This document shows, piece by piece, positions 23,218-24,895 of a DNA stretch of 24,895 nt. Position 1 is the stretch's first letter. Each line of letters begins with the position of its first letter. A model generated the notes under the pieces. That model was not told where the DNA came from, ran no database searches, and saw nothing but the letters and a program-made list of their open reading frames with translations. The position numbers and the translations under genes were made by a program. The DNA lies in NCBI GenBank assembly GCA_002418725.1, contig DIER01000009.1, forward strand, positions 1 to 24,895, written 5' to 3'. This DNA is from Acholeplasmataceae bacterium UBA5769. Lineage in GTDB: Bacteria > Bacillota_I > Bacilli_A > Acholeplasmatales > Acholeplasmataceae.

Positions 23218-24024
23218 TCAGGTTTCTTTTGATACTTCTTTTGACTTTATATAGAAATAGAGTGTGTATGCCATCGATAGTGGAATGCTATAAAAAATCG
23301 TATGCGTAACCACTGGTGTGTACCACGGTGCACTACATATTTCACAGCGATAATAAGTAATCGCCTGGTAAGTTGTGTGCAAAACATAAACCAAGGTGAT
23401 CACGATTGCAAGCACAAGCCAAACGTTCTTTGATGAAAGCTTGCTTTTTTTAAGGTGCACTGAAGCCCCTTTGTTGAAAAGAAAATAGCTCCCAATATAA
23501 AGAAAATAGTATATGATGCCCCAATAACCAAGGCGTACGGTTGTCAAGGCAATGTCAAAGAAAACATAGATGGGTGTCAATGCTAAAGCAGATGAAAGGA
23601 CGACATAAGGCCATTTTACATGGGATAGCACACTAAAGATTCCAAGTAAAATATAACTGATAGGTAGCAAGATCAAAAAGACAGCAATTCCTGATGTTGG
23701 ATCCGCGGAGAAAACAAATGCAGGTAAAGCAGTTCCAATTAATGAAAAGGAAAAGAAGAGCAACATGCCAAAGATTAAATTACGATTTAAATCCAAGGTT
23801 CTTTTGTTTTCAATCGTTAATAAAACAAGGTCTTCTTCGCTTAACAGATGATCAATGGTCACATGAAAGACTTTGGCAATATCTTTTAAACTTTGAATAC
23901 TGGGAATTCCTTTATCCGTTTCCCATTTTGAGACTGCATTTCGCGTCACGAACAGTTTTTCAGCCAACTCTTCTTGAGTCCATTGTTGTTTTATGCGTAA
24001 CTGTTTGAGTTTATTTCCAATCAT
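23218..24024 (-). CDS. Membrane-anchored XRE-family regulator with six TM segments
   Basis: The 268-aa protein starts with an XRE/Cro helix-turn-helix (1-61: LKQLRIKQQWTQEELAEKLF, TRNAVSKWETDKGIPS, then LKDIAKVFHVTIDHLLSEE). It then has about six hydrophobic segments (~83-105, 112-133, 138-157, 166-184, 201-219, 239-260). So it is a DNA-binding domain tethered to the membrane, probably N-inside. The short loop between segments 5 and 6, which should face outside, carries a CEIC motif (Cys227, Cys230). Such fusions are common in Bacillota and act as membrane-linked regulators of unknown signals. AAGGAGGGG lies before the ATG. A weak TTTCCT/TACAAT pair (around 24046-24074) and a small TAACTGTTA dyad lie just upstream. 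The target genes are not evident. Confidence 0.85.
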   Translation of the reverse strand: MIGNKLKQLRIKQQWTQEELAEKLFVTRNAVSKWETDKGIPSIQSLKDIAKVFHVTIDHLLSEEDLVLLTIENKRTLDLNRNLIFGMLLFFSFSLIGTALPAFVFSADPTSGIAVFLILLPISYILLGIFSVLSHVKWPYVVLSSALALTPIYVFFDIALTTVRLGYWGIIYYFLYIGSYFLFNKGASVHLKKSKLSSKNVWLVLAIVITLVYVLHTTYQAITYYRCEICSAPWYTPVVTHTIFYSIPLSMAYTLYFYIKSKEVSKET

Positions 24025-24094
24025 AAAATCCCCTCCTTACTTATCATTGTAACTGTTATGTCATGTAAAGGAAAGACACGTATCGTTACCTAAT

Positions 24095-24117
24095 GAAAAA
24101 CTCCCTTGGGGAGTCTT
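24095..24117 (-). terminator. Probable terminator of the DUF998 gene
   Basis: On the minus strand ACTCCC pairs with GGGAGT around CAA, followed by TTTT. It lies about 110 nt after the DUF998 stop. Confidence 0.65.
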
Positions 24118-24228
24118 ACCGCTTGAGATATGTAGTTGCTACCGACTTTAATCCAAATGAGCACCTTTGAATTATTTCTTGGATGTACTTAGTGTATTAA
24201 ACAAGTCATAACATTGATGATGATCATT

Positions 24229-24882
24229 TCAATCATTACTATCATCCATACGAAATCCATAAACTCCCAACACCCCTGTAAATAGCACAGCACTATATGT
24301 ACTGAAACGTTCTACCAAACCAAAAATAGATGGATCCACTAGATTTGATAGAATAGCTCCGCTCATCATGAGCAATAGTGCAACCATGGCGATATAAGAT
24401 AATGATTGAAACTTTATTTTTTTTCCCTTAAGTCCTCCAACGATGATCAAAATTAAGGATGATATCGATAATAAAACTACGAGCATTGTGACTACATAAA
24501 GATGCATGACATCTTGAAATGTTGCTGCATAACCGCTAGTCGATAAGGGAAATAAGGAATATCCTATGTTACTTATTAGATTCATTACTGCGAATAAATA
24601 AATACCAACTCTTAATGTCTTATTCAGTTGATCCTTAACTAGTAAAACAACAGCCATTGAGGATATGACGCTAAAAATACCGTAAACACTAGATAATCCT
24701 CCAGCAACAACTCTTGATGGTGCATCACTAGCTGTTAAATCGCTGACAGCTTGACTTAAAAAGTTATATCCTGGATAAAATTGTGCACCAACTACATCAT
24801 GTAAAACATAGAAAACAACAGCAAGAATACCCGTCAGTGAAAGATAATTCAGTATTGTTCTATTTTTAAAAACACCCTTCAA
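24229..24882 (-). CDS. DUF998-family integral membrane protein
   Basis: The 217-aa protein is almost entirely hydrophobic, with about six TM segments (~10-32, 61-83, 88-111, 125-150, 158-182, 191-212). The first loop, YPGYNFLSQAVSDLTASDAPSR, matches the DUF998 signature, in which a Y-xGYxxxSQxxS(D/E)L-like sequence with A-P follows TM1. The family is of unknown function and is found widely in bacteria. The start is a TTG at 24882 with a perfect AGGAGG 8 nt upstream, near the window edge. It is a single gene as far as can be seen; its promoter is outside the window. The protein ends in an acidic cytoplasmic tail (MDDSND). Confidence 0.82.
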   Translation of the reverse strand: MKGVFKNRTILNYLSLTGILAVVFYVLHDVVGAQFYPGYNFLSQAVSDLTASDAPSRVVAGGLSSVYGIFSVISSMAVVLLVKDQLNKTLRVGIYLFAVMNLISNIGYSLFPLSTSGYAATFQDVMHLYVVTMLVVLLSISSLILIIVGGLKGKKIKFQSLSYIAMVALLLMMSGAILSNLVDPSIFGLVERFSTYSAVLFTGVLGVYGFRMDDSND

Positions 24883-24895
24883 ATTAAAGCCTCCT

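Noticed and set aside
23694..24008. 104-codon plus-strand ORF over the XRE-TM gene
   Set aside because: Antisense to an HTH-TM protein whose motifs are certain; it has no ribosome binding site and no recognisable domain.

Overview
The window comes from an AT-rich low-GC bacterium of the Bacillota/Mycoplasmatota type. All fifteen genes are on the minus strand. Ribosome binding sites are strong AGGAGG-like sequences, there are GTG and TTG starts, and nearly every transcription unit ends in a hairpin plus T-run. UGA is a true stop (for example the etfA stop, which overlaps the next start as ATGA), so this is genetic code 11, not the Mycoplasma code. The abundance of lipoproteins, including a giant one with InlB-type repeats, and the gene types would suit an Acholeplasma/Izemoplasma-like wall-less lineage or a related Bacillota. 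That placement is inference. No rRNA, tRNA, CRISPR, transposon or phage cassette was seen.

In transcription order (high to low coordinates) the units are as follows. A DUF998 six-TM protein (24882-24229) is followed by an XRE regulator fused to a six-TM domain (24024-23218) and a DUF4256 protein (23133-22597). Next comes a nucleotidyltransferase-GNAT fusion with galM (22481-20430), then padR with a HAAS-DUF4097 gene (20317-19045) whose start lies 62 nt inside padR. A solitary PD-(D/E)XK nuclease follows (18936-18307), then a 2,233-residue modular lipoprotein (18179-11478). An APH/NahK-like sugar kinase, a Nudix hydrolase and a lipoprotein form one unit (11313-8905). A lipoprotein plus an exported NAGPA-type phosphodiester glycosidase form another (8590-6376). 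The last units are etfB-etfA-FAD dehydrogenase (6207-2812), an RpiR/MurR regulator (2628-1783), and anmK plus a BadF-type amino-sugar kinase that runs off the window edge (1627-1).

Two themes stand out. The first is amino-sugar and cell-wall-fragment salvage: AnmK, a GlcNAc/MurNAc-type kinase, MurR with a perfect 16-bp palindrome over the anmK promoter, NAGPA, a NahK-like kinase and GalM. The second is energy metabolism. The etfB-etfA-FAD dehydrogenase operon has the order and the Fe-S-bearing EtfA of the flavin-based electron-bifurcating lactate dehydrogenase LctBCD of acetogens.

The strongest candidate for something undescribed is the giant lipoprotein. After six InlB-type repeats and two MucBP-like segments it carries five further ~285-305-residue modules in tandem. 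I read each module as helix, Ig-like strand region and two OB-fold-like domains.
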